The notes beneath the pieces were generated by a model. It ran no database searches and had not been told where the DNA came from. It saw nothing but the letters and a program-made list of their open reading frames with translations. The translations under genes and the position numbers were made by a program. Below are positions 27,001 through 33,715 of a stretch of DNA of 64,000 bases, one piece after another. Numbering within the stretch: the first letter of the stretch is position 1; every line of letters starts with the position of its first letter. The stretch comes from Antedon mediterranea (taxonomy: Eukaryota > Echinodermata > Crinoidea > Comatulida > Antedonidae): the NCBI RefSeq assembly GCF_964355755.1, contig NC_092679.1, positions 11,892,932-11,956,931 of the forward strand, written 5' to 3'.

Positions 27001-30000
27001 AATAGAATCATATTAAAAGGGAATGGCCATATTACACAGCTTATCTACCAGTAAATGGGCTCGAATTGTGTTAAACGCAGAGGAAAGTCGTAATACATAG
27101 CACGGGCTGAATTTCCAACCTTTTATCTAAATGAAAATACAGCCTTTCAAGTTTAACTACAATCGCATCTTCTGTGGTCCGAGCACTTCTATATGCAAAT
27201 TGCATGGGATCAGTATGCGTAGTGACTATTGGTTTTAAGCATTTTAAAACAATTTTCTCACATATTTTACCTACAACTGATGTTAAGGCCACTGGCATGA
27301 GATCATTCATATACTTAATAACACGAACTTTTGGAATAGGAGCAATAGATGATTGTTTCCATGTTTCTGGTAGTGAACTAGTTAATTAATTAATTAAAAA
27401 TAATTGAGAAAATATACAACTGCATTGCACATGATTATAAAAATATTTGATTTAAGTTTAATGGGCCCGGGAGCTTTCTTAGCATTCACATTTCTAAAAT
27501 ACTCATTTGTATCAATTATGTCATTTATATTTAATTCAAGCTGACATTTCCGTTCCTTAATTTCTTTTGAAAAATCATATTTGTTAAAACTATTGAAAAT
27601 ATATTTAATTCATTTGCAAATTCTTTGTCAATTTTTGGTAGCGATACAGATTTTTGTTTATTATTTGTATGGCCACTCATTAACCTCATCCCTTGCCATT
27701 TCCTTTCATGTTATTTTCCGTGAACTTCTTTTCAACCTTATTTTTAAAATTGTATATTTCTTTACGTATTGCACATTTTAATTCTTTTTGGACCTCTTTT
27801 AATTTCGCTTTATTACCTTCAGCAAATGTTTTCTGTTTCCGGTTAATAACTAAATCTACGGTTTATTATTCACAAACACTTTAACCTTTTTAGTTGGGAT
27901 AAGCATATCACTACAAAGTTCATATATTCAGACACTGTCTCCGTAAGTTCATTTCAGATCATTTCAGCGTTATTGATAAACATCTCCCAGTTCGTATCAT
28001 CAAATGCATCTTGTAGGCGTTCTGTTGCTTCCGCTGTCCATTTCTTTACGACAATACAATCACCAGGACAATATTACCAATATAAAAAAACTATCATAGA
28101 CATCATATAACGTTTAAAAATTCACAAAAATACACAAAAATTGCGAGCAGCGACCACACGTGCAGCAGCGACAGCAAGATTCCGGTGGCCAACAGAAAAT
28201 TTAACAACTCGGTTTTGATTCTTCTGTTTCAATATATACCTTTGGAAGGTAACACAAATGGCTTTTTGACTGCTATTATTTCATTTCCATTCATTATATC
28301 ATTAATTTTTCATAAATTATGTACACAAAACCACACAAATACAGAAAACAGTGCAAACCCTTGACAAAATATATAGGCCAATGGTCACATCATTCTCCTA
28401 CATTCATTGCTCTAGCAGATGGATAAAATATAGCATTCATAATGATAAAATGTCTCTACATAACATACAGTCTACTATAAAGTTGAACAGATTTAAATTG
28501 CATAAACAGTGCTGCTAATGTCTTTTAATTTAAGTTAACATTTTACAGAAGCATAATGACAAAATAAATGCCACCTTTTGGTTTTAAAATTAAATTTCCT
28601 TTCATTTGAGACCAAACATGATGACATTTGAGGTACCGTAACTTACCATTGACCTCCACTCACCCGAGCCTACTTTTTAGGGGTAAATGTTGACACCCAT
28701 ACCTACCAGAATCAAGTGAAATTAGCTTCTTTTAAATTTTTCACAGATCAAACCTTATATCGGGATAATAATATACCGTGTATTATTTTACTTTCTTTCC
28801 CACTCGTGTTGTGGCCGTGACCGACAATGCTTGCGGAATAATTGCGTTGTTTGACGAGCCGAAATAATACGATTTTAAAAGTAAAACAATACGTTTATGG
28901 TGCTAACACAATATTCATGATAGTATAATATGCATAAATCGATACTTTCCGATTGTTTTCCATGGTCAACGACGAAGTTCCGATATAATACCCCATAATG
29001 AACTGTTTTGATTTAAGTTATAATCAATAACCAATGCCATAATCAATGGCTGTAATCAATCTAACCAATAGATCGACTATAAGTATTATATCAAATATAA
29101 ATAATGGAGACCTTCAGATCACGCCAATTGATGTTGCAAGTGAAACCTGAACATTTTGTTTGCAAAAATAGATTTGTACTAAACGATCGATATGCTCATT
29201 TAGTATTGATAAAATAAAATAAATGACTTTGAAGTGTTTACACATTGCTGATAGTATAGTATTAAACCATCCAACAAGAATGAAAAATAATCATTAAATC
29301 AAATTTAAATTCGGAAAAACGGCATACAGTTGTACTGAATCATAATAATTAATTAATATTAATTTATTAAAAAAGAATTAATAATATGCCGATGATAGCA
29401 AATACTGAACGTGCTCGTTTCCAAATGTCAGATATCTGATTTAACTTTGTTAACGAACGAGTACGAATGTAAGCATTCAATTAATTGATTAACTATAATT
29501 CTTATTTTCAATTTAACTAGTCTGTTGTTCTAATAGAGTTATATTCCCGATTTGTAAATTACAGTAGACTTTCTTTAGGCTTATTATTTGGTTTTCTTGT
29601 GATTTAGTACAGTCGTTTTTACAAAATACGGATTTTTTCGAGAGCAGCTGATATAAATTACTTATAATAAATAGCAAAAGGTTCAGCGTGTTTCCGAAAT
29701 GTACAATAATATTATTGGCAAATATAGCACAGTGATTATTTATAAGTGCAGCCCGTGAAAAATAACAGTGACTTTTAATCATATTGAAAATTAATGAAAT
29801 ACAGAAGTACAAGCTGAATAATAAAACACTGTTAAACAATGTTTCATTAAAGGTCTAAGTAATCTTTTGTGCATCATCTGTAGTTGTATTAAGCATGATA
29901 AACAATAAATGGAAAAGATGATACATATAATATTGTAAGTATAAAAAATGAACAGATTGTGTTGTTAAAAGAAGATGAGGTTATATTGGCAAAAATCAAT

Positions 30001-30453
30001 TATTTGCTTTGACTTCAATTTTAAAAACGTTTGAAAAAAAGTGCCATCATTTGCTTTGGTAACTACTAACTGCTTCTACTTAATTATTTTTAGGTATTGA
30101 AGCAAAATGAAGCCTTAATATTGCATGTTTGTAGTTAAGTTTTTTAAGTAAAATTAATATGAGGAAAGTCAACAAAAAATATTAATAGTTACAAATAATT
30201 ACAAATAAAGTAACATTGTTTAGGCCTATTGCTCGATAAAAGATGAAAGAAATTTAAGTTATCTGGTTACGATAGGCTACATTTTTACTATGTGTTTACA
30301 AGCATATATAACATATTTTAATTGATTTGAAAAATGGGGAAAAACACCACAACCACCATACAATAATAAAGTTACAATTTAAAATCACTAACCTGTTCTG
30401 AAGATACTTGCAATGGAAAATAATAGGAACAAGTTTTCTGATATTTTCCACAT
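84..30453 (-). CDS. Secreted C-type lectin / HYR (hyalin-type) mosaic protein, 34 exons
   Basis: Reconstructed from coding blocks with AG/GT borders. Exons, 5' to 3' on the minus strand: 30453-30393, 24480-24220, 23108-22986, 20210-19941, 16309-16031, 14975-14856, 14634-14371, 14073-13954, 13797-13528, 13327-13073, 12817-12533, 12337-12218, 12001-11738, 11167-11045, 10780-10514, 10190-9921, 9440-9321, 9021-8758, 8528-8412, 6601-6338, then 14 HYR exons from 6249 to 113 (or to the stop at 84). Every internal exon is a multiple of 3 and every junction is phase 1, so the frame stays open for about 2,590 codons. Architecture: signal peptide, CTLD1, HYR, CTLD2, CTLD3, HYR, HYR, CTLD4, CTLD5, HYR, CTLD6, CTLD7, HYR, then 14 HYR. 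No EGF, sushi, kringle or transmembrane segment is visible. From family knowledge, CTLDs bind sugars, often with Ca2+, and HYR repeats are adhesive Ig-like folds, so I infer an extracellular recognition or adhesion protein. It is not a recognised named gene. Confidence 0.85.
113..373 (-). CDS. Last HYR exon in the window, possibly the terminal exon
   Basis: A 261-nt HYR block (DTENPEFDSCPLDIILNTD ... VCSFTVTL) of its own type. At 113/112 it has a good phase-1 donor (AATG|GTAAGA) in the same place as in all other HYR exons, so splicing out of the window is possible. If the donor is not used, the frame continues for nine codons (GKTSKVDFY) to TAG at 86-84, and a poly(A) signal follows at 27-22. 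Both readings are open. The protein would end in an HYR domain with no membrane anchor if the stop is real. Confidence 0.8.
374..648. other. Intron between the last two HYR exons
   Basis: A 275-nt intron unlike those of the array, with a short GC-richer stretch (490-550) that I do not recognise. No coding sequence is seen. Confidence 0.5.
649..909 (-). CDS. HYR array, additional A-type exon
   Basis: A fourth copy of exon A (DVETPVYDACPSSMTPNTD), 261 nt, donor GTAATC. It starts an incomplete fourth unit: the intron after it (374-648) does not match the A-B introns, and the following exon is of a different type. Confidence 0.86.
1083..2697 (-). CDS. HYR array, unit III: four exons (A-B-C-D)
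   Basis: Exons 2697-2437 (A), 2228-1968 (B), 1801-1541 (C) and 1343-1083 (D), each 261 nt. Introns are 208, 166 and 197 nt, then 173 nt to the next A exon. That last intron is the first place where the repeat visibly diverges, marking the 3' limit of the recent amplification. Confidence 0.88.
2863..4479 (-). CDS. HYR array, unit II: four exons (A-B-C-D)
   Basis: Exons 4479-4219 (A, YDACPSSMTPNTD), 4010-3750 (B), 3581-3321 (C, LDVCPSNQALSTA) and 3123-2863 (D). All are 261 nt. Introns are 208, 168 and 197 nt, then 165 nt to unit III. By eye exons B and D and the A-B intron match unit III base for base or nearly so. That includes intron sequence, so this is a recent duplication and not selection on the protein alone. 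Confidence 0.88.
4643..6249 (-). CDS. HYR array, unit I: four exons (A-B-C-D)
   Basis: Exons 6249-5989 (A, YNACPFSMTPNTD), 5780-5520 (B, VITGCPSDATFDTD), 5361-5101 (C, LDMCPSNQSLSTA) and 4903-4643 (D, FVNCPSNINQNTD). Each is exactly 261 nt (87 codons) and phase 1-1. Each has two cysteines (CP and CxF) and DNSG or DNSD where the lectin-associated HYRs carry a third cysteine. Intron lengths are 208, 158 and 197 nt, with 163 nt to the next unit. This copy is the most diverged of the three, with substitutions in exons and introns. Confidence 0.88.
6338..6601 (-). CDS. HYR domain exon following CTLD7
   Basis: An 88-codon exon starting VDTENPTFTNCPVDQNINTD, with ESDNQCVTSLSLDYDNGDQV in the middle and ATDRSGNVGTCIFTITVT at the end, donor GTAATA. 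It keeps the middle cysteine (DNQC), unlike all 14 downstream HYR exons, so it belongs to the lectin-associated HYR class. The 1.8-kb intron upstream (6602-8411) contains only retroposon and dispersed-repeat debris. Confidence 0.86.
6602..8411. other. Intron between CTLD7 and its HYR: repeat debris
   Basis: At about 6720-6852 there is a retroposon-like 3' tail ending gaccgaataaat and an (att)n run. At about 7770-7960 there is a diverged copy of the gcgcac-rich dispersed repeat also seen near 26350 and 55575. TGACGTCA palindromes occur at 7509-7516 and 7943-7950, probably as part of the repeats. No further exon was found. Confidence 0.5.
8412..9021 (-). CDS. CTLD7, two exons (9021-8758 and 8528-8412), EPN type
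   Basis: First half: VKCPESWVLWQRSCYFH, STSCQDYHSESTLTVISSAD, AVWIGYSDVSTEGTFEW, NGECSTFT with the additional cysteine, donor GTATGC. Second half: WNTNEPNGGTNENC, NWNDLSC, AVCEM, donor T|GTAAGT. It is the last lectin domain before the HYR array. EPN and WND are intact. Confidence 0.88.
9195..9262 (-). mobile_element. tRNA-derived SINE head (degenerate)
   Basis: On the minus strand an A-box-like TAGCTTGATGGTTAAC is followed about 25 nt later by a degraded B box ending GAGTCCTG. It resembles the tRNA-like piece at 50330-50418. No long tail is seen. Confidence 0.35.
9321..10190 (-). CDS. CTLD6, two exons (10190-9921 and 9440-9321), QPD type
   Basis: First half: ECPDGWELWERSCYLF, TFCQTEADADIVVIGGD, SAWIGYSDTNTEGTFEW, VSYYE at donor GTAAGA. 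Second half: ISGQPDDSSNEDC, GWNDNDC, VVCEK at donor GTAAAT. It has six cysteines and no additional one. QPD suggests a galactose-type site, as in CTLD2. The 480-bp intron is AT-rich with a poly-T run and shows nothing else. Confidence 0.87.
10514..10780 (-). CDS. HYR domain exon following CTLD5
   Basis: An 89-codon exon starting AEDTESPTYGVTCPSDV, with ATDNECVVTTVGSHAPGEQV in the middle and ATDRAGNQGTCSFNIHIRG at the end, donor GTAGAT. It has three cysteines. Reading stays open for a further 94 codons into the downstream intron (10231-10513); that part has no HYR or lectin character and I exclude it. Confidence 0.86.
11045..12001 (-). CDS. CTLD5, two exons (12001-11738 and 11167-11045), NPD type
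   Basis: First half: VRCPSGWITWRGNCYKHF, STSCGESQSNSNLVMISDSD, SWISYSDTVTEGTFVW (Ser in place of the Gly of WIGY), GDECPSYE with the additional cysteine, donor GTAATT. Second half: WYSGNPDNHGSGEDC, QWNDATC, YICEI, donor T|GTAAGT. The 570-bp intron holds a partial dispersed inverted-repeat element (about 11265-11535). Confidence 0.87.
11265..11540. mobile_element. Partial copy of the ttaaagatg...gtc inverted-repeat element
   Basis: It shares aatgaagattaataaaatca and agttttattaaagttat with the copy at 46829-47156, and ends near ttataaagatgttaa. It lies in the CTLD5 intron. Confidence 0.4.
12218..12817 (-). CDS. CTLD4, two exons (12817-12533 and 12337-12218), NPD type
   Basis: First half, the longest at 95 codons: CPTGWAYYKRSCF, AAACQNADENSQLATIAGDE, GAWIGYDDLTSEGTFAW, donor GTAAGA. 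Second half: WSGSNPDDHNSNEDC, LWNDQTC, AVCEI, donor GTGCGA. It has six canonical cysteines and no additional one. The ligand triplet is NPD instead of EPN or QPD, so sugar preference cannot be predicted. WND is intact, so Ca2+ binding is plausible. Confidence 0.87.
13073..13327 (-). CDS. Cysteine-free HYR domain exon
   Basis: An 85-codon exon starting DTEPPIANSYPEDFE and ending YTVFDNAGHNTTVEWDILVT at donor GTAAGT. The HYR framework is recognisable (PTWATPVFSDLSG, VTYTVFDNAGHN) but the CP cysteine, the middle cysteine and the terminal CxF cysteine are all absent. It is the only HYR without cysteine and the only HYR that breaks the CTLD-CTLD-HYR plan. Confidence 0.8.
13528..13797 (-). CDS. HYR domain exon following CTLD3
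   Basis: A 90-codon exon found by translating between AG and GT. It starts SDSTEPSFGVTCPHDQ, has ATDDRCINTVVSNYNSSDT in the middle and ends ATDVSGNTATCSFVISVIS at donor GTAGGA. It has three cysteines, with DDRC replacing the DNSG seen in the 3' array. It lacks a start codon, so simple ORF lists miss it. Confidence 0.85.
13954..14634 (-). CDS. CTLD3, two exons (14634-14371 and 14073-13954), EPN type
   Basis: First half: VGCPDGWVFWLGHCYQY, TACNNLHNNGYLVTIANAD, DAWIGYTDSASDGTFVW, then SSGKCSSFE with the additional cysteine, donor GTAAGT. Second half: NSNEPNGGVNENC, QWNDLSC, AYVCEI, donor T|GTAAGT. EPN and WND are intact. The second half closely resembles that of CTLD7 (NEPNGGTNENC), which suggests they derive from the same ancestral module. 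Confidence 0.88.
14856..16309 (-). CDS. CTLD2, two exons (16309-16031 and 14975-14856), QPD type
   Basis: First half: CPIGWEL, SCYFVY, TYCQGEDGGDLAVISS, VVWIGYNDISTEGQFEW, ending VYE at donor GTAAGC. Second half: WGSNQPDNSNNEDC, TWNDQSC, AVCEK at donor GTAGGC. It has exactly six cysteines and no additional one. QPD at the EPN position is typical of galactose-preferring CTLDs in characterised families. The 1.05-kb intron holds a diverged tandem repeat of about 170 bp (15130-15550). Confidence 0.88.
15130..15550. repeat. Diverged tandem repeat of about 170 bp
   Basis: The block agtgaccggaaac ... gacccttgacct ... tctcacatttcggta ... cataaaatcgtaatatt occurs from about 15282 and again from about 15451, with a weaker third relative near 15135. 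It lies in the CTLD2 intron. Confidence 0.6.
16831..16984. mobile_element. Short inverted-repeat element (MITE-like), copy 1
   Basis: The ends gcttggttccc and ggaaccacgc are imperfect inverted repeats, with gacgcaacgcaagga near the left end mirrored by cttgcgttacg near the right. A related copy lies at 63543-63668 in the sulfatase gene; both share gcaaggacg and ttgaccaatca. Confidence 0.55.
17400..17500. promoter_or_regulatory. CpG-richer patch with NRF1-like site
   Basis: Contains GCGCATGCG (17413 onward), the core of NRF1-type promoter sites, followed by a CTCTCTC/CGCGAG pyrimidine-rich run. It could be a promoter nested in the intron; no coding exon can be attached to it. Confidence 0.25.
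19190..19760. promoter_or_regulatory. CpG-richer region, possible nested bidirectional promoter
   Basis: This stretch is clearly richer in CG than its surroundings. It has CCAAT-type motifs at 19614-19650 and an aagatggcg YY1-like motif near 19740. On the minus strand a block near 19300-19190 carries a 29-codon ORF and then a donor-like AAAAAG|GTAAGC at 19197-19191. A nested first exon or lncRNA start is possible, but no downstream exon is identified. Confidence 0.25.
19941..20210 (-). CDS. HYR domain exon following CTLD1
   Basis: A 90-codon exon with no in-frame ATG near its start. It begins VEDNEIPTTLTCPSDVE, has TDNECVV in the middle and ends AYDRAGNPSETCAFTATVS before donor GTACGT. Besides the usual CP and TCxF cysteines it has a third one in DNEC. 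The acceptor and the first 44 coding bases are duplicated just upstream (see 20331-20491). Confidence 0.85.
20167..20491. repeat. Tandem duplication of 161 bp covering an exon's 5' edge
   Basis: 20167-20327 and 20331-20491 are near-perfect copies offset by 164 bp. Each includes the splice acceptor and the first 44 coding bases of the HYR exon. The upstream copy (minus strand) therefore carries a decoy acceptor at 20374/20375 that would read about a dozen HYR codons and then hit a stop. Confidence 0.9.
20866..21861 (-). mobile_element. Helitron-like non-autonomous element, copy A
   Basis: On the minus strand it begins TCTATATATAAATTATG preceded by A, and ends in a palindrome closing with CTAG (20869-20866) followed by T. 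This is the A/T insertion pattern and TC...CTRR structure of Helitrons. A second copy at 52465-54730 has the same ends, also flanked by A and T. No Rep/helicase coding is present. The Helitron assignment is inference from termini; the repeat pair itself is certain. Confidence 0.6.
22171..22860. mobile_element. Terminal-inverted-repeat element with TA flanks (mariner-type MITE)
   Basis: A 690-bp element. The left end GAGAGGTTTCGCAA (22171 on) and the right end TTGCGAAACCTCCC (to 22860) are inverted repeats extending about 50 bp through cttacgaatacgataacga. TA lies immediately outside both ends (22169-22170 and 22861-22862), the target duplication of Tc1/mariner elements. No transposase is seen. 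Confidence 0.75.
22986..24480 (-). CDS. CTLD1, two exons (24480-24220 and 23108-22986), EPN type
   Basis: First half (87 codons): CESGW start, SCYKFF, then VWLGL in place of the usual WIGY, ending SGECTDYT with an additional cysteine. Second half (41 codons): GEPNNSGDEDC, RWNDLKC, YVCEM. The six conserved long-form CTLD cysteines are present. EPN plus WND are the Ca2+/sugar ligands that in characterised CTLDs favour mannose-type sugars. The second exon ends T|GTAAGT. The 1.1-kb intron holds a partial copy of a dispersed inverted-repeat element near 23840. This is the first lectin domain after the leader. Confidence 0.88.
23838..23930. mobile_element. Partial copy of the ttaaagatg...gtc inverted-repeat element
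   Basis: The sequence aaacatgaaaaatgaag followed by aaaatcaga and ttaagttaatc matches the body of the fuller copy at 46829-47156. The other end is missing. Confidence 0.45.
24641..24825 (+). repeat. Left arm of a 4-kb inverted repeat pair
   Basis: This block (tttggtctcaaatga, tatgcttctgtaaaatgtt, actgtttatgc, atttaaatct) recurs as the reverse complement at about 28475-28640. The two arms enclose about 3.6 kb of SINE, LINE and other repeats inside intron 1. Confidence 0.75.
24821..25224 (+). mobile_element. tRNA-derived SINE, near full length
   Basis: The tRNA-like head has an A box GTGGCCGAGCGGTTAAG (24838 on) and a B box GGTTCGAGGC (24894-24903). The body follows: ggataaggactataaaccg, gtaggtccagtgtacac, tttaaagaacctagtacatc and gtaccccggtg-like sequence. 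It has a cacacagccactgt microsatellite and an A/T-rich (ataaa)n tail. Bodies of the same family occur at 51735-51930, 52237-52375 (inverted) and 58640-58860. The head resembles a Ser/Leu-type tRNA but is part of the SINE, not a working tRNA gene. Confidence 0.75.
26155..26885. mobile_element. Repeat element with AGTCGCGTG ends and gacagaccgac blocks
   Basis: The left end agtcgcgtg and the right end cacgcgact are inverted repeats. Near both ends lies gtgataccggaccgacagac followed by a variable (cgacagac)n run. The interior carries the gcgcac-rich dispersed repeat (26350-26780). The right end abuts a LINE reverse-transcriptase sequence, which it probably interrupts. Confidence 0.5.
26886..28075 (-). 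mobile_element. Degenerate LINE fragment (CR1/Jockey-like reverse transcriptase)
   Basis: Minus-strand translation gives, in order: KKWTAEATERLQDAFDDTNW (linker between endonuclease and RT domains), LPETWKQSSIAPIPKV, NDLMPVALTSVVGKICEK, DPMQFAYRSARTTEDA, SSAFNTIRAHLLVDKL, and TGAPQGTVLSP. These are typical non-LTR RT motifs, but several frameshifts and stops separate them. The open stretch at 27310-27071 is its best-preserved part. The YADD region is missing because the sequence ends at the 26155-26885 element. Confidence 0.8.
28475..28640 (-). repeat. Right arm of a 4-kb inverted repeat pair
   Basis: Reverse complement of the block at 24641-24825, clearly diverged by substitutions and small indels. 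Similarity fades near 28640 outward and at the internal boundary near 28475. Confidence 0.75.
28641..30392. other. 5' part of intron 1, nothing recognised
   Basis: AT-rich sequence between the inverted-repeat arm and the signal-peptide exon. I see no exon, RNA gene or transposon signature. Confidence 0.4.
30393..30453 (-). CDS. Exon 1: signal peptide of the lectin/HYR protein
   Basis: ATG at 30453-30451 opens a 20-codon hydrophobic leader (MWKISENLFLLFSIASIFRT) followed by one G and a strong donor, GTTAGT. The single leftover base gives a phase-1 intron, as required by the next recognised exon at 24480, which starts GA TAT GGC and joins as Gly-Tyr-Gly-Ile-Thr-Cys. The predicted cleavage region lies just before the first CTLD. 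The exon is too short for ORF scans. The link to 24480 is inferred from phase, polarity and the lack of any other leader between them. Confidence 0.7.
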
Positions 30454-30567
30454 TGTGTTAAGATACGTTTTTCAAATTAAAAACAGAATATTTCTAAAAG
30501 AGGTTGAGCATCATCCTCTCAATTGTTCCAAGTTAATACAAAATACAAATAATTGTACAATTATATA
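30454..30567 (-). promoter_or_regulatory. Putative core promoter and 5' leader of the lectin/HYR gene
   Basis: On the minus strand a TATATAA box lies at 30567-30561, about 108 nt upstream of the signal-peptide ATG. A transcript starting about 30 nt below it would have a leader of roughly 80 nt. That leader contains a six-codon upstream ORF beginning with two consecutive ATGs (30514-30509) and stopping at 30496-30494. Placement is from motif and distance only. In AT-rich DNA a TATA match is weak evidence. Confidence 0.35.
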
Positions 30568-30570
30568 AAA

Positions 30571-33110
30571 CTTTAAATTCCATACCAAATTTAGTATACA
30601 TGACGTAATCACGGTTAGAATGTGCCAACCAATCACATGCTCGTTGTTCCGTGCCAATATAATATAAATGCGCATGCTCATAGGTAGGATAAGTGATTTG
30701 AATGCAAACAATCAATGGGAAACGTACCATGAACTTAAAGACTGTATGTAATGTAAATTGATTCGTATTTTATCTAAATTGTTTGTTTTGTTTAATATAA
30801 ATTAATTTATATATTTATTTAATCTGTAATTATTAATTCAATTTCTCTTGCCGGATTTTCCCACACTAATATTTTATAATTCCGTTACGTTTTCATTTGT
30901 ATTGTTACAGTTAGAGAGGTATTGAAGTACCACACATAATACTATTATAATAAATTCGATACGTTTATTCTATCAGATTGTCTTCTAGTTGTTTTTGGAA
31001 AAATGATTTACACATTCTTTATTTATCTGGCATGGAACAGTAAGAACCAAACCTTCAACCCAAACCAAAACAAATTGCTATTAAAGTTTAAATAGTTTGT
31101 ATGTTTGTTTTTCTTTGTACGATTAGTATTTATTCCATTCATTCACTGCTCCTATACAGTAATTTACTTTTCTATTGAATTTAACATAATTTAAGAACTT
31201 AAGCATAGGAAATCAACCGGACATTTTACTTTAAAATTGAACCGCGGTCCGCCAAATCTAACTGTAGAAGAAGAAACCAGCTGAAGTAGCAGAAATCTCT
31301 CAGCATAACAATGGCGCAGGGATTTTCACACCAGCCAAATCTTTCGCATACCCTACTACCAAATCCGTCCAAACTCGGTTCACTAAAGAACAATTTGGAA
31401 ACGTACGCGCGTAATCTCTGCTTGCAAAGTTAATTCGTACTCTCGTTTTATTTTGGGCTACACTGTAGAATGTTAGTGTCCCTTTCTCATGGATCATTGA
31501 GAGCGTACATCTGTCACGTATGCCTAGTTGTCTACACCTACCGACAAGGTCATTTACCCAGTACATATTCGGGCGTGTCCTCTATTCAATTTGGGGATAA
31601 CGGAACTTCGATTTTACAATACATTCCACTCAATTTCATTAAAACAATATTTGGATTGGTAGACAATGAAGCGTTTGAATGCACGTGTGGTATACAATTG
31701 AGAGTTATTATACTTTGGTATAATGATAATAATAAGCAATCATATTTATCAATATAGCGAATGGGTCTTTGATTTACAATAGACATTAAAAAAACCAACG
31801 AAATATTTTAATTGATTAAAAACAAAATATAATACAACAAAAGCAATTTCTTGAAAACAAATCCAGATTAAGAACCTAAATATTTGGAGTTTTGGAAAAT
31901 TATAATATTTAATTTGAAAAAGAGGCTATGCTTCACAATATATTTATCCATTTATTTAGAATTTTAATTATTTTTACTTTTATCATACAGATTTTGTTTA
32001 TAATGTATATGTTTGTATTTATACGTTTTAGTGAGGGCCCTTAATGATCAGTTCCTTGAACTGGATGGACCACTCTCATTAAAGATGATTAATTGTGTTG
32101 CGTAGCACTGTGTAAATTATATATAAGTCATAGGCCTACTGTCAAATTATTGAAACAGTTTGATTTATATTTAAACAGTATGATTTATTATGAATATGAT
32201 ATATATATATCAATATAAAATTTAAAATAATATTATTGTTCATATCCGACAAATTTATGTATGTTCTATATAATTATATATGGTGCACGCGCACCACAGA
32301 AAAAAAGTATACGGCCACATCTATCAGTAGGCCTATTTTTATTCACGAAGCTGGATCTCCAGAGTACGTGCAGCCATGTATATGGGCTTTTTATTCGCGA
32401 AGCGGGATCTCTTGAGAGATACTTATTATATGAACTTCTTTTCGAGATGTGCTTTCGTTTCGAGTCTACTTTAAAAACTAAAAAGGATCTAAAGATTATT
32501 TTCGAAATAAGTGCTGTGAAGATTATGAATTGGAACTGTACAATGATAGACATCTTGGTGGCGGTGTAGACATTGCCTGTCGACTTTAAAATGATTCAAG
32601 TAGATTAAGTTTATTTTATAATCGGCCCCTATATCTAGTATTTTAATTCCAGTCCTTCTCTCTTTTGTTGTATTTAAGTGCTTCTGCCTTGTGTTAACCA
32701 TGCTGTAAGTGGTGGATTTGTTTCTGCTGTTGTTTTTTGTTTAAAAAATAAAGTAAAATTAGTAAAAAAAATAAATAAAGAAGAAGATTCAACATGCAAT
32801 CACCGCATCACATTTGGACTATAAACTTAAAATAAATGTATAGTAAACACGATTATACAAATTATCATCAGTTTGTATCACCATGTTCTGAATTCTAGCA
32901 GCATTCACCAGAATAATAAACAAAAAATATAGTCACAGAAGAAGAAATCATGAATTGTTTATAAATGTTTTAAAGTTAAAAAGATCAAAAAATTTCTAGT
33001 ATTATAGTCTATTATATCTACTGTGAAACTAACCGCTTATTCGCCATACATAGGTCTAAACACCTGAATATTTTTCAGTCTTTAAAGGGCCGTAGATACT
33101 GAGTATTTGC
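30571..33110. other. Intergenic region upstream of the lectin/HYR gene
   Basis: Mostly AT-rich. A GC-richer patch at 31270-31600 contains an 88-codon minus-strand ORF (31566-31300) with no recognisable domain. Sequence near 32030-32095 (gggcccttaatgatcag, ggatggaccactc, cattaaagatg) resembles a LINE 3' end. Another patch at 32280-32560 is unassigned. No gene is supported. Confidence 0.4.
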
Positions 33111-33119
33111 GCCACAGGT

Positions 33120-33243
33120 GAATAAATTGCGCCCCCGGACAACTACCCCCCGGACAACCACCCCCTTAGGACAACTACCCCCTTAGGATAACTACCCCCC
33201 GGTCAACTACCCCCCGGTCAACTACCCCCCGGTCAACTACCCA
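33120..33243. repeat. C-rich minisatellite, 14-15-bp unit ggacaactaccccc
   Basis: About eight imperfect copies of (g/c)gg(a/t)caactaccccc. The reverse complement of the same unit forms the larger array at 34340-34995, so the two arrays face each other. Confidence 0.85.
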
Positions 33244-33307
33244 ACTATCCAAAAGTAGACAAATATATAGGACCGGTCTCTGTAAAAATGAAATCATCTG
33301 TTTTTAA

Positions 33308-33715
33308 CGGGTGTTTCGAAACTAGAGACCCGAGACCAGAGACCTGACACGAGACCCAATACGAAAAGGGAGACCTATATTTGGGTCTCCCTTTTCGTAT
33401 ATTAGGGTCTCCCTTTTCGTATAGTGTGGTCTCTCTTTTCGTATAGTGAGGTCTCCCTTTTCTTATAGTGGGTCTCCCTTTTCGTATATTTGGGTCTCCC
33501 ATTTCGTATATTTGGGTCTCCCTTTTCGTATATTTGGTCTCCCTTTTTGTATATTTAGGTCTCCCTTTTCGTATATTAGGGTCTCCCTTTTCGTATAGTG
33601 GGGTCTCCCTTTTCGTATAGTGGGGTCTCCCTTTTCGTATATTTAGGTCTCCCTTTTCGTATTGGGTCTCGGGTCTCTGGTCTCTGGTCTCGGGTCTCTA
33701 GTTTCGAAACACCCG
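33308..33715. mobile_element. Inverted-repeat element with an internal minisatellite
   Basis: Left CGGGTGTTTCGAAACTAGAG and right CTCTAGTTTCGAAACACCCG are exact inverted repeats, extended by gacccgagaccagagacc. The direct repeat TTTTTAA flanks both sides (33301-33307 and 33716-33722), a likely target duplication. The interior is about 15 copies of ggtctcccttttcgtat. Open reading frames across it are by-products of the repeat. Confidence 0.8.

Noticed and set aside
31300-31566. 88-codon minus-strand ORF
   Set aside because: No recognisable domain, no splice context and no neighbours. The GC-richer patch may be repeat-derived, so I do not call it a gene.
33245-33502. 85-codon repetitive ORF (GDPNIRKGRP type)
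   Set aside because: It is a translation of the ggtctcccttttcgtat minisatellite within an inverted-repeat element.
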